This document shows, in pieces, positions 1 to 11,979 of a DNA stretch of 25,028 nt. The notes beneath the pieces were generated by a model. That model searched no databases. It was not told the DNA's origin and saw only the letters and a program-made list of their open reading frames with translations. This stretch comes from Podaxis mareebaensis (Eukaryota > Basidiomycota > Agaricomycetes > Agaricales > Agaricaceae), in NCBI GenBank assembly GCA_018524725.1, contig JAEUWP010000619.1, positions 1 through 25,028 on the forward strand. Reading direction: 5' to 3'. The position numbers and the translations under genes were made by a program. The stretch's first letter is position 1; each line of letters opens with the position of its first letter.

Positions 1-1823
1 AAATCAGTATAAGAGTCTCAATTCATTCAACATTGATCAGTATACACTGGTATTGTCTGAATATTGAGTTCTAACACCAATATGCTTACTGGCTCATAAA
101 TGAATCTTAACCTCCTGATACAACGCCTACTTTACGTGCCCAGGAAGACTAAAATGAAATGTTGAATTTCCTTCAAATGACGGCCAGCTTCTAAGTATTC
201 TTGTCACTTCCAGACCGCAAAATTTCATTTAGGTTCATGGGCCAAGGACGGGTATCTCTGCATTAATCATGGTATAGTGTCCAAGCATATGTGTCGTGGG
301 CATCAAAACAGCCATTGAAACATCTATGAGGGCTCATCAAGCTCCACACGAAAAATCTCTACGGCAAGATGAAGTACGTACTCGCAACCGCTGGAATCGA
401 AAAACAAAACATTTTCTCATGTCTCCTGTTAGGACCCTTCTTCCAACCACCTCAAAGATGACGCACGTCGCGAGTGGATCTTGCCACTGCTAGGGAATAA
501 ACCACCAAAGGAGATTCTCTAGCCTAACGAAGGTGCGGAACAGTTTAAGTTGAATTGGAATTGCTGATGGGCGTGATGGACAGCCGTCGGACGTGGTGCC
601 GTAATAATTGCTCCAATAAATCAGAATTCTGTGATGCAAGTTGAACGCTGGGAACCCTTCAAACGTTCCAAGTCGAACACGAAGAGTCCGACTGCATCGT
701 CCTCCTTTCTTTAGAGCGAGCCCGTTATTAGGCGTTCTATTGTTTTTCTTGTGACACGTCTTCCAAATCGACGCGAGCCTATCCGGATGGCACTGAGCTC
801 AGAATTCATCCTGTCAACATCGACGGACTGAGTATTTGAAGGGTCTCTCCGCACTGGATCGATTCGCGTTTCTTGCCTCACGCGGCTCAACGCCACTATC
901 TACGATGCCTCCATTGCAAGCATGATGTCAATAGCAAGTGCTCATCTGGAGTGTATAAAGTAAGAAGATAATTTCCTTGGTGAAGGGTCCTGGATCAAGC
1001 AAGCCTCGCTCACTGTGATGTAGACTAAAGATCCGCAACAGGCGAGGTCAATGGTTTTAGGTGCAAGTAAAAAGATTGGAGGGTGAGAGTCAGGCGAAAG
1101 AAGTGACATTGCTCCGTTGATAGAAAAACCATCATGCGTAGTCGAATTGTTACAAATACATATATACATATAAAACAACACAGGACATATGCATATATAA
1201 GTCCAAAATGATCGAAATGAGGAGTTCAAAAGAAATGCAAGAACGATCAGGAATCATACGTGAGTTGGAAGTGAACCGAGAAGCAGGTATAGATTGAGGG
1301 AGGCTATGGGGTTCGTATGCGCAGCCTTCGCCACAGCGCACCTCGTTTGCCACCCCTGACGGTGGAAAACGGGAACGTAAGAAAGTCCATAAAAGCATAT
1401 ACCGTCACGACGTAAGGAAACAGCCGGTCCTCTGGAAGCTCGTTATTTGGAAGATAATGATGAGCTGAATCAGTCACGAAGCCCGAATGCCAAATCTAAC
1501 GAGTTCGCTGCGCAATAGGCTCGATCCTCCGAGGTCGATGTATAGGTGCTCCGTGCGACGAGGGGGCGCCAACAATCTGTTCCTTCCTTCTTCGTTCTTC
1601 CAACAGGAGCAAGTTCTGCCGAAGAAGGCATCAATGGGACCATCCAGCGGTCCAATACCCTCTTCCTCACGTCGTTTTCTTGTCTGGCCTTCGTCCCCCA
1701 CCCCACAAGCATCTTGGCCACTGGATCCACTTTCTCTCCTAGCTCCGGCCGCCTCCCCTCCCTTAGCAAGCCCAAACTCTAGCCTCACCACAAAAAGTTG
1801 AACGGAGTCGGTATAAAGATCAT
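1..1823. other. intergenic, no supported gene
   Basis: No open frame here resembles a family I know, and none can be joined into a convincing spliced gene. Positions 1470-1800 are open in several frames on both strands because stops are scarce in this GC-rich, C/T-biased stretch; it lies directly downstream of the AT-hook gene and may be its 3' untranslated region. Positions 1156-1200 are a short AT-rich run of TATA and CATA steps. CpG occurs at ordinary frequency, unlike the right end of the window. Confidence 0.5.
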
Positions 1824-3469
1824 TCAAGCCGCGTCCGCTGATTTTGCCTTGTTCTTGCTTCCTTTTGGGCGCCCGCGCGGGCGTTTACCTGTCACTGGTT
1901 GGCCTTCGGGATGATCGGTAGCGGGCCGTTTCGCGGAACCGGATGGGCTTTGGTTATCATTGCCGTTAAGTCGCCGCTCATTCAAATATCTAGAGAACAG
2001 TTTCCGTCAGCACCTAAAGATGCGAAAGGCTCGGAAATGTAAGATAGGAGACACGATAAACAAGGAGAAGTATTCCTCAGTGGGACCATAAGCCAACATG
2101 ACATGGAAGGTCGCGTATACAGGTAGCCGGATAGCACAGGAGAAAACCAAATCCCGGTGATTAATAGCGCTCCACCTTGCGCTATGTTTTCTGTTCTTCT
2201 TGATGGTGAAGATATTGACAGGTTCCATAACATGATAGGTGCCATTTATGGGAACTGAACCCAGGACAAACTGACTGGCAGCATCCACGGCAGGAAGCAA
2301 GCGAAAAGAAGTGATAGCGGGCCAGAAGTAAAGGCGAAAAAGAGACAGAGTAGTATTCTTGGGGGAAAAGGGTAACAAGACTTACTGTGCGGTTTTTTCC
2401 TCTAATGTCTCCTGCAAGCTCGGCAGTGGTGGCTGGCCGAGTTCTTGCCGTAGTCTATCGACATCCCGTTTTGCGATCGCATATTCGCCATCGGTAAGTT
2501 GGGTGATTTTGGTCCGAAGGTCATTACACCTATCAGATTCCTGAACATGGCTGTACAGGAGAGGACGAAGCGCTTACTCTTTTTCGAGAGACACTTCCAT
2601 CAGGTCTGCCTGAGTGCATAGAGGACCTGAGTTCCAGAGGGAGATACTGGTTGAATGCAATCCCTACCTTGTCTCTGTCTTCATTGATCTGAGGATGCAG
2701 TGTTAGCCTCAGAATCGCGCCCGGAATAAAAGGGGGTATACCTCTCTCAATGCATTCAACAGGCGTGTCCGTTCACTGTCGAGCCTGGGATTGACCTTGA
2801 GTTTGAAATTCCACACGGAAGAACACACGCTGCCACGTACTTGTTCTTCTGTTCGCGGATATCTTGTATAGCTTTACTCTTGGAATCAAGCGTGGCATGT
2901 GCTGATAGAATGTGTGCCGTATGTAATTGAAGTGTTAGGGCATGCTTTCTAGACGGGCAGTTATGATTCAGCATGAACGGTCAGTTGAACCAGTCCGACC
3001 GAATAAAACGAGAGCGGGACGCAAAGCAGGGATGAATGAAGTAGGGGATCAAAGTAGCAAGTGAGTGAATTGTGTACAAGATGGGCGTTTGACATTGGAT
3101 GAGATTCAACATTGACAGACAGCATATATATAAACCGCAAAGGACGAGAAGCGAGCTTGTATTGAACACGTACTTCAATTCGGCGGTTTTCGCCAGATGA
3201 ACGAGATCCTTCGTCCAATCGCCTGTTGCCACCAAAGGGGCAGACTGAGTACTCGTGCTGGTGCTTGCGACGGGTTGCCGACCTTGTTGCTCATGCTGTT
3301 GAGGCGACTGTTGTTGTGCTGGTTGTTGTGAAGGCTGGGGTGTCGACTGGGGCTGCCTGGTGGTGTCCTGAGGTGCGACGGTGAGTTGGGAGCCCGGTGG
3401 GCCAGTATAGTGTACATATTGTGGTTGCTGGGGATGGTGATGTTGTATATGTTGCGACATCTTTGGCAT
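1824..3469 (-). CDS. Gln/Pro-rich coiled-coil protein with C-terminal AT-hook
   Basis: Seven exons join in frame on the minus strand: 3469-3174, 2948-2841, 2784-2742, 2688-2668, 2609-2578, 2529-2386 and 1989-1824, giving about 269 residues with GT-AG borders throughout. Residues ~5-80 are low complexity, rich in Gln, Pro, His and Ser. Residues ~85-210 are charged and heptad-like (for example KLDSERTRLLNALRE, AIAKRDVDRLRQEL), predicting a coiled coil. The tail holds KRPRGRPKGSKNK with the RGRP core at ~253-256, a canonical AT-hook that binds the minor groove of AT-rich DNA. A nuclear, chromatin-associated role is inferred; I do not recognise the family. Exon 4 is only 21 nt. The last intron (1990-2385, 396 nt) is far longer than most others and may hide an exon; intron 1 (2949-3173) is also long. 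The start could be Met1 (3469) or Met4 (3460). Confidence 0.72.
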
Positions 3470-5687
3470 TCCCCAGAATATGTGGTCACGAAAATGAGAG
3501 TTATCAGTCGATCGAAGTCCTCGGGGGCCTCGAGGAAAATTTGTTGGAACCCACGCCCACAGTGTCAGAGGGCCCTTGTTTGCCTCTATTAGTATCGAGG
3601 GCTTTCACACTGTATCCTCTTCCATGACCCGAGGACCGAAATACCGAACATCATCACTGCTTTACTATCAAGTACCCACGAATCATTAATTGGATGCGAA
3701 CACCTGTAGGCCTCCAAGTCTCTGGTAATTATACTGCGACAGCAAGTCAGATCCTCTTTGGAAATCACTGCCCAGCCACTCCCCCTATTCATTGTGACTT
3801 GAGCTAGCATCTCCCCCGTTGATTCAACATCCTTTCAGCCTCGCAAGATCACAATGATATTTCATTCCTGCATGGTCGGACACAGACTCTCAACTCGGTT
3901 CATGATTCATATCCGTCAGGCTGCGTTGTATGGAAATTGGAATCTGAACCAGGCCGGCGGGAGTCGCATGCACCATTCTGGAGATTTCGAAGTGTTTCCA
4001 CGCAGATAACATGCAAAAGTGGTCATTCTGCCTCCTCGCTTTTTGTTGCAATACCTCGGCTTCTCGTCGCGCTGGTCCACCACTGATTGATGGCATCACC
4101 CAAAGAGTTGATGCCATTATCCTTCCGGGAAATTCGCAGTTGGACCTTTCCCCATACCTTCGTTCCGTCGAAAGGAGGAATATTCTTAACAGCAGACCCT
4201 TTCACGACATTGCCGAGGATCTAACAAAATTTCTAGCACTCCCCTGTCCTCATTAGCAAGAAGCCTAAATATGATGTAGCATGACGCACATTTGCCGAAA
4301 TGCCTATCCACCTCAGTCAGGGCAAGGACTTCGAAAGGAAGAGACCCTGCTGATCACTCGCTGTGAACCGGTATCGTCGGTCTTCGGTGTGAGGTATTTC
4401 TGTTCCCTATGGAGCATCGTTCTATTCACGATAATGGTTCCACGATAGATATACAATCTTGTTGCAAGGTAATACGCGACTCCCAATGGGATGGACTGTT
4501 TGCGGGCTGTTGGCCCTTCATAGTAAAGGCGACAGGTGCAGCGCCATCAGATCATGCACGACAGGGCTCGTAAATGATACACTTTATCATTGTCCGTCCT
4601 CTGCACGCTCGTTAACTCACCGTGGTCTGCTATTTGAGCCGACGCCGAACCGCACCAGCTCTCTCCGTCACATCATTCACCCGTCGATCGAGTGTATTAA
4701 GGGCAGCGAAATGGTCGCATTACCCTGTAACTCACAATCGAGCGATCTTGCGCAGAGTAGGATGATAATGCGGGTGTAGCACTTCCTTTGGTGATTTCGT
4801 TGATGCCCTGCGCTGATGGTTGCATTTAGGGCCTTGAGGCAAATTGATATTATGTCGTCATAATCAGACTGGGAAAGGGAGCTTTCTTCTTGGTGAGTGC
4901 TTCATTGATTTCATGGCTTCGAAAGCTTGAAAAGTCAGCCGCCTAAGACCGATTCACCTACGTGTCTCTGTTAAGTGCTTCCCTTCTGCACTGTAATAGG
5001 CTGCTCGTCGTGCAGGTGATCTGATCTATATCAGGTTTCTCGAAATCTCCCCCCGTCTCACGAGGATCTGCAAAAGCAAGTCGCCAGTTAGATATGTATC
5101 AATCTAATTGTTGCCTCACAATTTGTGTCAACCTCTCCGTTCATGTCGCAAAGATGTAATGGGATGTTGACCGAGCACCTCTTCAGCTCCGAAAGTCCGA
5201 CCGTAGGTGCCATTTTCGAGTGATCTACGGCTTTGGTTGGATGATCGCAGTGGTAGTTGCATGGCTTGGAACTCTAAGTCCGCCTAAATTCTGTCCTGCT
5301 TATTTGCCGTTTTCACAAGGTTTATAGAGCACATCTCGCCAGGCCACCCGCACATTAAGGGATCTTTGCACACTCATTCACGATTTAACATCGCTCAGGG
5401 AGCGGATGGCTCGAGTATCTTGCGATATGGTCATTGGGCCGATCAGCTTCCACGAAGGAAGAAAGGACCTAACAGACGACCAGAAAAGTCTCTCTTGTAC
5501 TAACGTTCTCTTCGGTCTCTCACTTCTGGAGCTCAACTGTACTCTAACTCTTTTCCATATGTATGCGAGGCGGATCAATTTGTTGGCTCCATCTCACACC
5601 GGCCATCACAAAGTTAGAGAACTTGGATGGTACAACGACTTATAAATACCTTGGAACACCAGGCGAGCCTTGCCTGAACGGGTCTGC
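3470..5687. other. intergenic, no supported gene
   Basis: Several open frames of 60-106 codons occur on both strands, but none has a recognisable domain, a convincing start context or a splice partner that extends it. The stretch contains the promoter of the AT-hook gene at its left end and the 3' side of cutinase copy 1 at its right end. CpG frequency looks normal. I see no long repeat or RNA gene. Confidence 0.5.
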
Positions 5688-5743
5688 TTTTCTCGCCTTT
5701 CTCCCTAATGTACATGACAATTTGTGTTCTAAGATCGTACTAA

Positions 5744-6449
5744 TCAAAGGTGGGAAGCCACGAAAGCGGCAGCTTGAGGAGCATCCTAAAAAAAAATAAG
5801 TCTCCTTGCCTTACTATCTATCTCATAAATGAGCTTACGGCGCCATAGCTGAAGTGGACGGGGAGGAGAATGATACCGCCGTCACAGATGTTGTCTCCGG
5901 CGGCACAGAACGTGATGGAACGATCGTTCAAGACACCAGGGAATCCATCGCCATTGTCTGGGTCACCGAAGACGACGACCGCATTAACCCTGTTCTGAAC
6001 AGCCGAAGAAAGTTGTTGTGCTGCAAGATGTGTGACCTGGGCGCCTTGACTGCATGAACGCATCACCATCAGCATCGATCTCACATTCCAGTTGATCAGC
6101 ACGACACATACCTATATCCTGACATAACGATGGCTGTATTCGGGCACGAATTCGCAAAAGATGTGACATCTGCGGCCATGGTGCGAGCACCGTTGGGGTC
6201 ACCACCCTCCAAGAATCCAATGATATCAGCGGGATAGTCGACGCCGACGAAGTTCAATGACCTCCCGCCGATTGACTCCTGGAGCGCGGTGCGGAATGGC
6301 GGTCCAACAACCGTGCCGATGGGTGCGGCTTCATTTGTGCCCCTAGCGAAGACGACTGTAACATCAGCGCAGGATTGACGGGACTCCAGGGGCGGAGCTG
6401 CGTATGCCAGAGCAGAGAGGACGACTGCGAAAAGGCTAGTTTTAAACAT
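5744..6449 (-). CDS. cutinase (secreted), copy 1
   Basis: Secreted serine esterase of the fungal cutinase family (CE5), which hydrolyses ester bonds of plant cutin and similar polyesters outside the cell. Three exons (6449-6112, 6049-5839, 5785-5744) with GT-AG introns of 62 and 53 nt encode 196 residues. Residues 1-17 form a signal peptide, followed by a short pro-like stretch ending in Arg24. The family signature GYSQG places the nucleophile at Ser113; the first intron splits this Ser codon. Asp165 in CAAGDNIC and His178 (in PVHFSYG) complete the triad. Four cysteines (27, 102, 161, 168) allow the two usual disulfides. At 196 residues it is compact compared with the ~230-residue Fusarium enzyme but keeps all core elements. 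The TATA-like box reads CATAAAAGG. The neighbouring minus-strand gene upstream is the membrane protein. Confidence 0.95.
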
Positions 6450-6509
6450 TTGACCGGAGGTTACACAGAATAAGACTTTGTATTAGGTCGAATCGACGAC
6501 GTTGGTATG

Positions 6510-6518
6510 CCTTTTATG
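6510..6518 (-). promoter_or_regulatory. TATA-like box of cutinase copy 1
   Basis: CATAAAAGG on the minus strand, about 60 nt upstream of the start codon. The aligned position in copy 2 reads TATAAAAGG, so copy 1 differs at the first base of the box. Assignment rests on position and on conservation between copies. Confidence 0.55.
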
Positions 6519-7368
6519 CTCCAAGCCTCGTAAAGTTAACTGCGGCTCATGTATGTTTGAAAATGGTTCCCATGCACGAGTGCACCTCGTTGCGATTGCA
6601 TCCGTCGAAGAAGCGTCAGAAGGGGAAACAAGAATAGGCGAGAGAATCGACCTCTGGAGCGCATCGCAATCTCGAAGGTCATCCTGTTGCCACCCCCCGA
6701 TTGTCTTGGAAAATGGCAAATATCTTGGTGACTAACGGCAGGTACTAACTACGTTTGCCCCTCTTCATCGGCTTTGTACCAAGTGCAACGTAAGGGGGGT
6801 CCCGAGATAAATTTAGACTTAGCGACTCTCCCCTGCTTCTCACTATTCTCGGGTGCTTCCAACACCGTCAGTTGACCTAGAGCAAGCTGCTCGGGGTCGT
6901 AGTATCGCTTGGCGTGAGGGAGAGAAGTCACTATGAGAAACCCAAGCCCCAGATTATTGGTTAATTGCGACTGCCTACGCGCTAAAAGTAGGCTTGCAAG
7001 GTCACAAGCCCGTGTCAGTGCAAGGGTCCGTGCAATTATTACCTGCCAGTTGAGAGCAGAACCACTTCTCGGTCTTGCATATGATTGCGTAGACAAAGAG
7101 ACATTCAGATCGCGTTCTTATTTCTCCTAGCAATTAGTCGGATTCGGACTACGTGATGCCCCTTTCGCCAAGCGCCAAGAGAAACCGTGTTCTGGAAATA
7201 AAATGACGGTGGTACATAGCTGTTGTACAACATGACAAGGATATCGCTCGTAGACTAAGTCATGTGAAGTGGAAGGTTAGATAATTATTACAAAGGAGAG
7301 CGAGTGAACCGTTATGCCTTTTATACCTTGCGGCGTGAACATTGTGTTTCATCAATACCAAACCGAGA
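6519..7368. other. duplicated intergenic region upstream of cutinase copy 1
   Basis: About 0.85 kb between the membrane-protein stop and the cutinase promoter. It aligns along its length with 16113-16966 in inverted orientation, with scattered indels. No reading frame is shared by both copies: the longest one here (6749-7096, minus) is broken in the other copy. A second TATA-like motif lies at 7317-7325. I treat the region as noncoding, possibly with an unrecognised transcript. Confidence 0.6.
7317..7325 (-). promoter_or_regulatory. orphan TATA box
   Basis: TATAAAAGG on the minus strand, about 45 nt past the stop codon of the membrane-protein gene and some 870 nt before the cutinase start, so too far to serve that gene directly. 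Its surroundings share ATAAAAGGCATA with the cutinase copy 1 box at 6510-6518. In the duplicated arm the same place reads TTCAAAAGG, so the box is not kept there. No gene start downstream is supported. Confidence 0.3.
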
Positions 7369-9202
7369 TCACACAGCACGTACCCCCGGTTGCGTCGGGA
7401 TCATCACCGACGCTCTCCTTCCGTTATCCTCCTGAAGTACAGTGAACACACTGTGCAAGTCGAAGGGATACCTTTTCTGCGTCAGCGTAGAGTAGCAAAG
7501 GGCATACAACAACCCTATGGCGATCCCAACGACAACCACCACCGTAATGAACAGCCCCTTCGACGTCATCAGCGCCAAACGCTCCTGTTGTCCAATGGCT
7601 GGAACGGTCACCAAATCAAAGCGTGCCGTGACAGCTGTTCCACTCTTGCGATATCCGTCAAGGAATGCCTTGGCTGCAGAAAGCATGAACGTATCCACAT
7701 TCTTGTTAATCGTTGCAAGATCCAATGGAGGAATGTTTCGTGCGCTGTTCCAGTCGACGGAGGAGTTCGCCATGAACATCACTGCTGCAACGTTGTTAAC
7801 GAAGTTGTTGATTTCAAGCGGTTCAACCGCGAAGAGTGCGGTCTGGAGGGCGGTTGTGAAGATTAGGTTGGCAGCACTTGATGCGATATTGCCGATGGGT
7901 GGCCGTCCAGAGGCGATAACATTAACGGTGCCGTCTTTGGAAAGGCGAACGCGACCTCCTGAGATATTCAAATGGGGGTCGCAGATGAGGACACTCGCGA
8001 GAGGACCAATGAATATCTCCGATGCAGCGGTTATGCCCACGCCACTGGGAACAAAGGTAGTCGGGATATTTCCAAGATCTACAGCAAAGGGTTCGGGAGG
8101 AGACACTCGAGGGTTGGGGAGGGTACGGTTCCCTCCAATAAAGAGGTACGCTGAGGTGTTAACGCTCTCCATGATCTCGTTGGTCGTAAGGGACAATGGG
8201 CTAATACTTGAAGCTACATTACCGAAGTATTAAATATTATCCACAGAGAAATAACTAGGAGGGCCTACCGCCGCGTCCTCCTCCGAACACGAGGGAGGTT
8301 GACCAGACCTGTCCTGAAGCTATGACCAATGGCCCTGCAGAACCATTAACAAAAGTCGGCGCCTCCCAATGGCAGTCATAATGAAACTCCACGACATCCG
8401 AATCGTATTCCAGCGTTCCGTTATTCAGCTCGCCCAGATCCACCGCTGGCAAAGCGATTAATCGGTTAGGCGGGAGCTTCAGTCCAAACGGTGAATGTTC
8501 GATCTGTTCGAGGCGGACGATGAGGTTGGCACGGGCAGCGGCAGCGATGAACTCCTGGAACACATCTGCGTCGGCCACCTGGCTGATCAAGTTGCCAACC
8601 TTCACCATGAGTGGGACGTCAATGAGGGTGGTGGCGGCGCTTATCGTCCCGGGCGCCAATTGAGTAAGGGCCATGAATGAAAGAGATGCGAGGAATGCGA
8701 GTTTGAACGTTCCGCTGGCACGTTTCGTGAAGAAGTAGAGGATGCGATCCAGGAAGCCAGAGGTCACAGTGGACACTCTGTCAGTAGTGCCAGGTACAAG
8801 CTGCGCCAACTGCACCGACCATTCTCTGCTAAAGGCGTCTGCGAGGATATATCCACCGGCAATGATGGCGAGACTCTGCCAGAGGATGAAGATGACTGTG
8901 AAGCCGCCCTTCACCTCGGAGTCGCTGAGTTTGAGGCGGATGTTGAGGGGTACGGGTTTGGCGAGACAGACAGCAGCCAAGGCAATGAATCCCGCTTCGA
9001 TGAGGACGAACAGCAGGAAACGCAGGTAGAGATTGATTCGTGTGTATCTGCTGATGGCGGATCTGGGTTCTTCTTGTGCAGCATACCCGAGCGAAGGCAT
9101 TGTCGCAGCCGGAGGAGGAGGAGAACCATTGTCCCGTTTCTCCTCAGTTGGGCTGGAGGGCATGGGGGACTGCACCGCGGCTGCACTGCTGGGGGTGCTC
9201 AT
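7369..9202 (-). CDS. four-TM membrane protein with large lumenal/extracellular domain, unknown function
   Basis: Two exons (9202-8269 and 8213-7369) joined across a 55-nt GT-AG intron give about 592 residues. The N-terminal ~50 residues are Pro/Ser-rich and hydrophilic. Hydrophobic segments at ~61-82, ~100-123 and ~166-184 are followed by a ~345-residue soluble region with several Asn-X-Ser/Thr sequons, then a strong membrane segment at ~531-552 (ITVVVVVGIAIGLLYAL) and a 40-residue polar tail. This suggests a protein anchored at both ends with a large glycosylated loop. Proteins of this layout are common as uncharacterised transmembrane proteins in agaricomycetes; I know no function. The start was chosen because it is the first Met of the long frame and gives a sensible N-terminus. 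Two partial copies lie at 15197-15921 and 15922-16112, and its 3' end lies in the inverted duplication. Confidence 0.85.
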
Positions 9203-11972
9203 GCTGGGGTGAAGATAGGACGGGCGACCACAAGAGCTTGACCCGACTTTGGACTATATCCAGTTTTCATTTCTCTGGACGGGCTTCCTCCTCGTGTTCT
9301 ATTACAAGTTTAGCCCATGTATCACCGCGTATCTGATGGCACCCGCTTCGTGAAAGATGCCAGCCGTTCGAATAGGCGCCGGGACTAAACCGAAATGAGT
9401 TCATCAGCCTCGAGTATCGTATGTAACGTGCTTCGCACGTACATAAGTGTGCACCAGACGTTAATCATCTAAGCTTTCCATTTGGCGCCTGAATCAATAT
9501 ATTACCAATAGTCCAGACTTGAAATTTCCCAATATGGATTTCTGTGTTCTCTGCTATCTGCCAATCAACGATACATCGGCGAAGGAGTGGGATGCATGGG
9601 TGAATGTGATAAGAATAGAAGGATAGAAAACGAATTCCTGAGGGGAGCCGACTGGGAACCGTTTGCTGGGGACGTGCATAGTTAGGACCGCTGCCAGTCA
9701 CAGTTTCCGCATATGGCATTGGTCAATGAGAAGGCTCTTTAGCGGAACCTTGAGGTCGTTGAGTGGCCTGTGGCTTGCGGGTGTAGACGTATGATCGATA
9801 CCGAATGGGAATACGCGAGATGCTTATATCACGGTGTTTCGAAGCATGTCTCACAGATACGGACACGCAGACCATCAAGTAGCCAATCGGAAAAGTGTCT
9901 TTCCGTATGTTTCGCGCTCGAGAATGAATGAGCGCCCGTCAACTCCGGGGGAATTATGTCAGAGGTCATTGGGGTTGATGATCATGAATGGCCTCGTCAA
10001 ACACTCTGAGATGCGGATTACTTATATCCGTGGAAACGCTAGAGAGGAAGGCGGGCATTGAGAAGGTCCGTTGTTGTCAGTGGAACATTGAACTTGCACA
10101 TCAAATCTAATTAAGTCCTGCACAGCTCATTCACTGTGCGCATCCATGATTTCTTGGTGCCTCGAAGAAAACACCACCTGAGGATTCATTATAGCTTGGG
10201 ATGGTTGCGCTGGGCGCGTGGACGTCACTGACCTTCATATGTGACGTAGGCATTCTTCATGTTGTTAACCGGTAAATATCGGTAAGACGGCATCTGACGC
10301 ACTTGTCAATTTAAATCTTTAACCCTTTTTATTGGCACATTGCCACAGTATAATCAAAGAGGCCCATTTTGACGCACCCAAGAAGGTTCTGATGAATGAC
10401 TCTCAGGAGGAGGGGTGGTAGAGTGAAATTGGAAGGCGGTGAATCATCATACGCAATGTTTAGCGTTTTGCCTATTCACGGGAACATTCGAACCCTACCT
10501 CCCTGAATGCTTCGGAAAATCGCTTCCCTATACTCGCTGGGCTCGGCTCCTGTTTGTCATACATACATTGGTCGTCACTCGCAAGAATATCACGGATCTG
10601 AGCGAACTCGAGCTCGGGACTATGCAAAACTATTCTCGCTAGCTGCGAAGGGCCCGTTGTTGTCATCGACCTGGGAAATCACCAAGATTGGCGGAGGCAT
10701 GGTAGAAGTGGAAGCTAATAAGTAAGGTAAATACTCCTACTGGCGATCCTTTCACCCGTCGATAGATAGACAACGCGGCTACGAAGTATTCATCATAAGT
10801 GGGGGAGGAGGGCTTGAACTTACAACATTCCCAATCTGTGAATTGATTGGTATGCGAAGATGACGTATATTCATACCATCAGTGCCATGATAAATATTAG
10901 TATCACATATTTTACAGCCGCTGGAGTATAGAAGGTTAAGGTTTTCTCTATATGTATGTTTACTCTCCATCCAAAGTTTTAATGATGTCCCAAGGCCAGA
11001 AACAGATAGCACAAATGTTGTGTCATATCTGGTCTTCTTTCCTCCTTTTCTTCTTCCACATATCCGTAGCATTCCGTTTCACATATGGTAGAATTAACCT
11101 CAAACGGACCCATTTTATGGACATGCGACTGCGGCCTTACCAACTGGACGTATACTTTTGATTAGATTGTGTAATTCTGCTTCGGTTCGGACAGCTAGTG
11201 TTCTGGTATGATAAATTGCATGGGGACGATAGGGGAGTAGGAAGCCGGTGAATTGGAAATAGCAACACATGAAGCACAGGGTCGCGCTAAAGTGAGATTC
11301 TGGTTCCTTTATGTACCTTTGTCCACCTCCGTACTCGTGCAAGGGACATTCAATGTACATATCAATTTTGGAGTTTTCTATCCGAGGGTTGCTAGGCGCA
11401 TGCGTATCACTTGCGCACTGTGATCTCACCCCCACGGAGTAGGAATTAGCTCGGGTTGCAACACATTTTCCAGCCTACCTTATCCTGACCTCGAAAGTGT
11501 TAAATAGAGTAACTGTAGCCTCGAAGAGGAAAGCTGCCCATCCGGAAAATCATTCAGTGGGGTTAGCTCATCTTTGTCCTTCCACGCGTTGGTGCCTGGG
11601 TTCGAGTCAGGTAATGGCTGTGAGACAATGAGGATGAAACGGGTCAGGCTTGGGCTCGTTCAAGGCGCCATATACTGGCAGCGAGGTGGGTTGGAACGTC
11701 TACCCCCATCCCACCCTGTAGTTCCTAGCGTCTTGTTATGTTTTCTGGTAGTGGATGTCTGATAGTCAACCTTGTATGGACGTGATCAATTCAAGCGGCG
11801 CTCTCGAAGAATGAGCAGCAAGATGTTGGGGAATATGACCAGAGAGAAATAGACAGGGGTTATTCGCGGATGATGTTCGCGGACAGATTGTATTGAAGCG
11901 ACTCCAAGGAAGGTCAGGGCCCTGGGTCTTTCTCCGTGCAATATTGTTTGCCAGGCAAATTCTTACACGTTT

Positions 11973-11979
11973 TGAGTCA
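11973..11979 (+). promoter_or_regulatory. Gcn4/Cpc1-type site (distal)
   Basis: An exact TGAGTCA, about 390 nt upstream of the ILV2 start codon. This heptamer is the consensus for Gcn4/CPC1 bZIP activators that induce amino-acid biosynthesis under starvation. A single heptamer can occur by chance; pairing with a nearer copy raises its credibility. Confidence 0.4.

Larger units (their letters stand above)
5688..7558 (-). repeat. inverted segmental duplication, arm 1
   Basis: This block matches 15922-17799 in inverted orientation. It holds, on the minus strand, the last ~60 codons of the membrane-protein gene, about 0.9 kb of intergenic DNA, and a complete cutinase gene with roughly 55 nt of 3' flank. 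Anchors include the cutinase exons, the shared stretch GATATCCTTGTCATGTTGTA, and a 3' flank starting at the stop codon and matching up to GAGAAAA. Noncoding parts carry many substitutions and small indels, while the cutinase exons are much better conserved, so the duplication is not recent. Confidence 0.9.

Noticed and set aside
711..896. Minus-strand Arg-rich frame of 61 codons
   Set aside because: Short, with a non-ATG first codon and no recognisable family.
1474..1827. Overlapping open frames downstream of the AT-hook gene
   Set aside because: Open in several frames on both strands, which indicates stop-poor composition; the AT-hook protein already ends at 1824.
2551..2577. A 27-nt intron using the acceptor at 2551 in the AT-hook gene
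   Set aside because: Too short for fungal splicing; the acceptor at 2530 gives a 48-nt intron and keeps the coiled-coil frame.
4011..4256. Plus frame with a hydrophobic N-terminus and overlapping minus frame 4023-4205
   Set aside because: Neither extends through plausible introns nor resembles a known secreted or transposon protein.
6749..7096. Minus-strand frame of 115 codons between cutinase copy 1 and the membrane protein
   Set aside because: The homologous sequence in the inverted arm has indels and stops in this frame, so it is not conserved as protein.
7517..8233. Plus-strand frame of 238 codons
   Set aside because: Antisense shadow of exon 2 of the membrane-protein gene, which has homologous copies in the sense frame and clear membrane segments.
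10472..10666. Minus-strand frame of 64 codons with protein-like composition
   Set aside because: No domain, no splice partner and a competing plus-strand frame; nothing beyond openness supports it.
10800..10870. tRNA-like stretch on the minus strand
   Set aside because: One stem can be drawn, but the T-arm, D-arm and acceptor do not form a cloverleaf.
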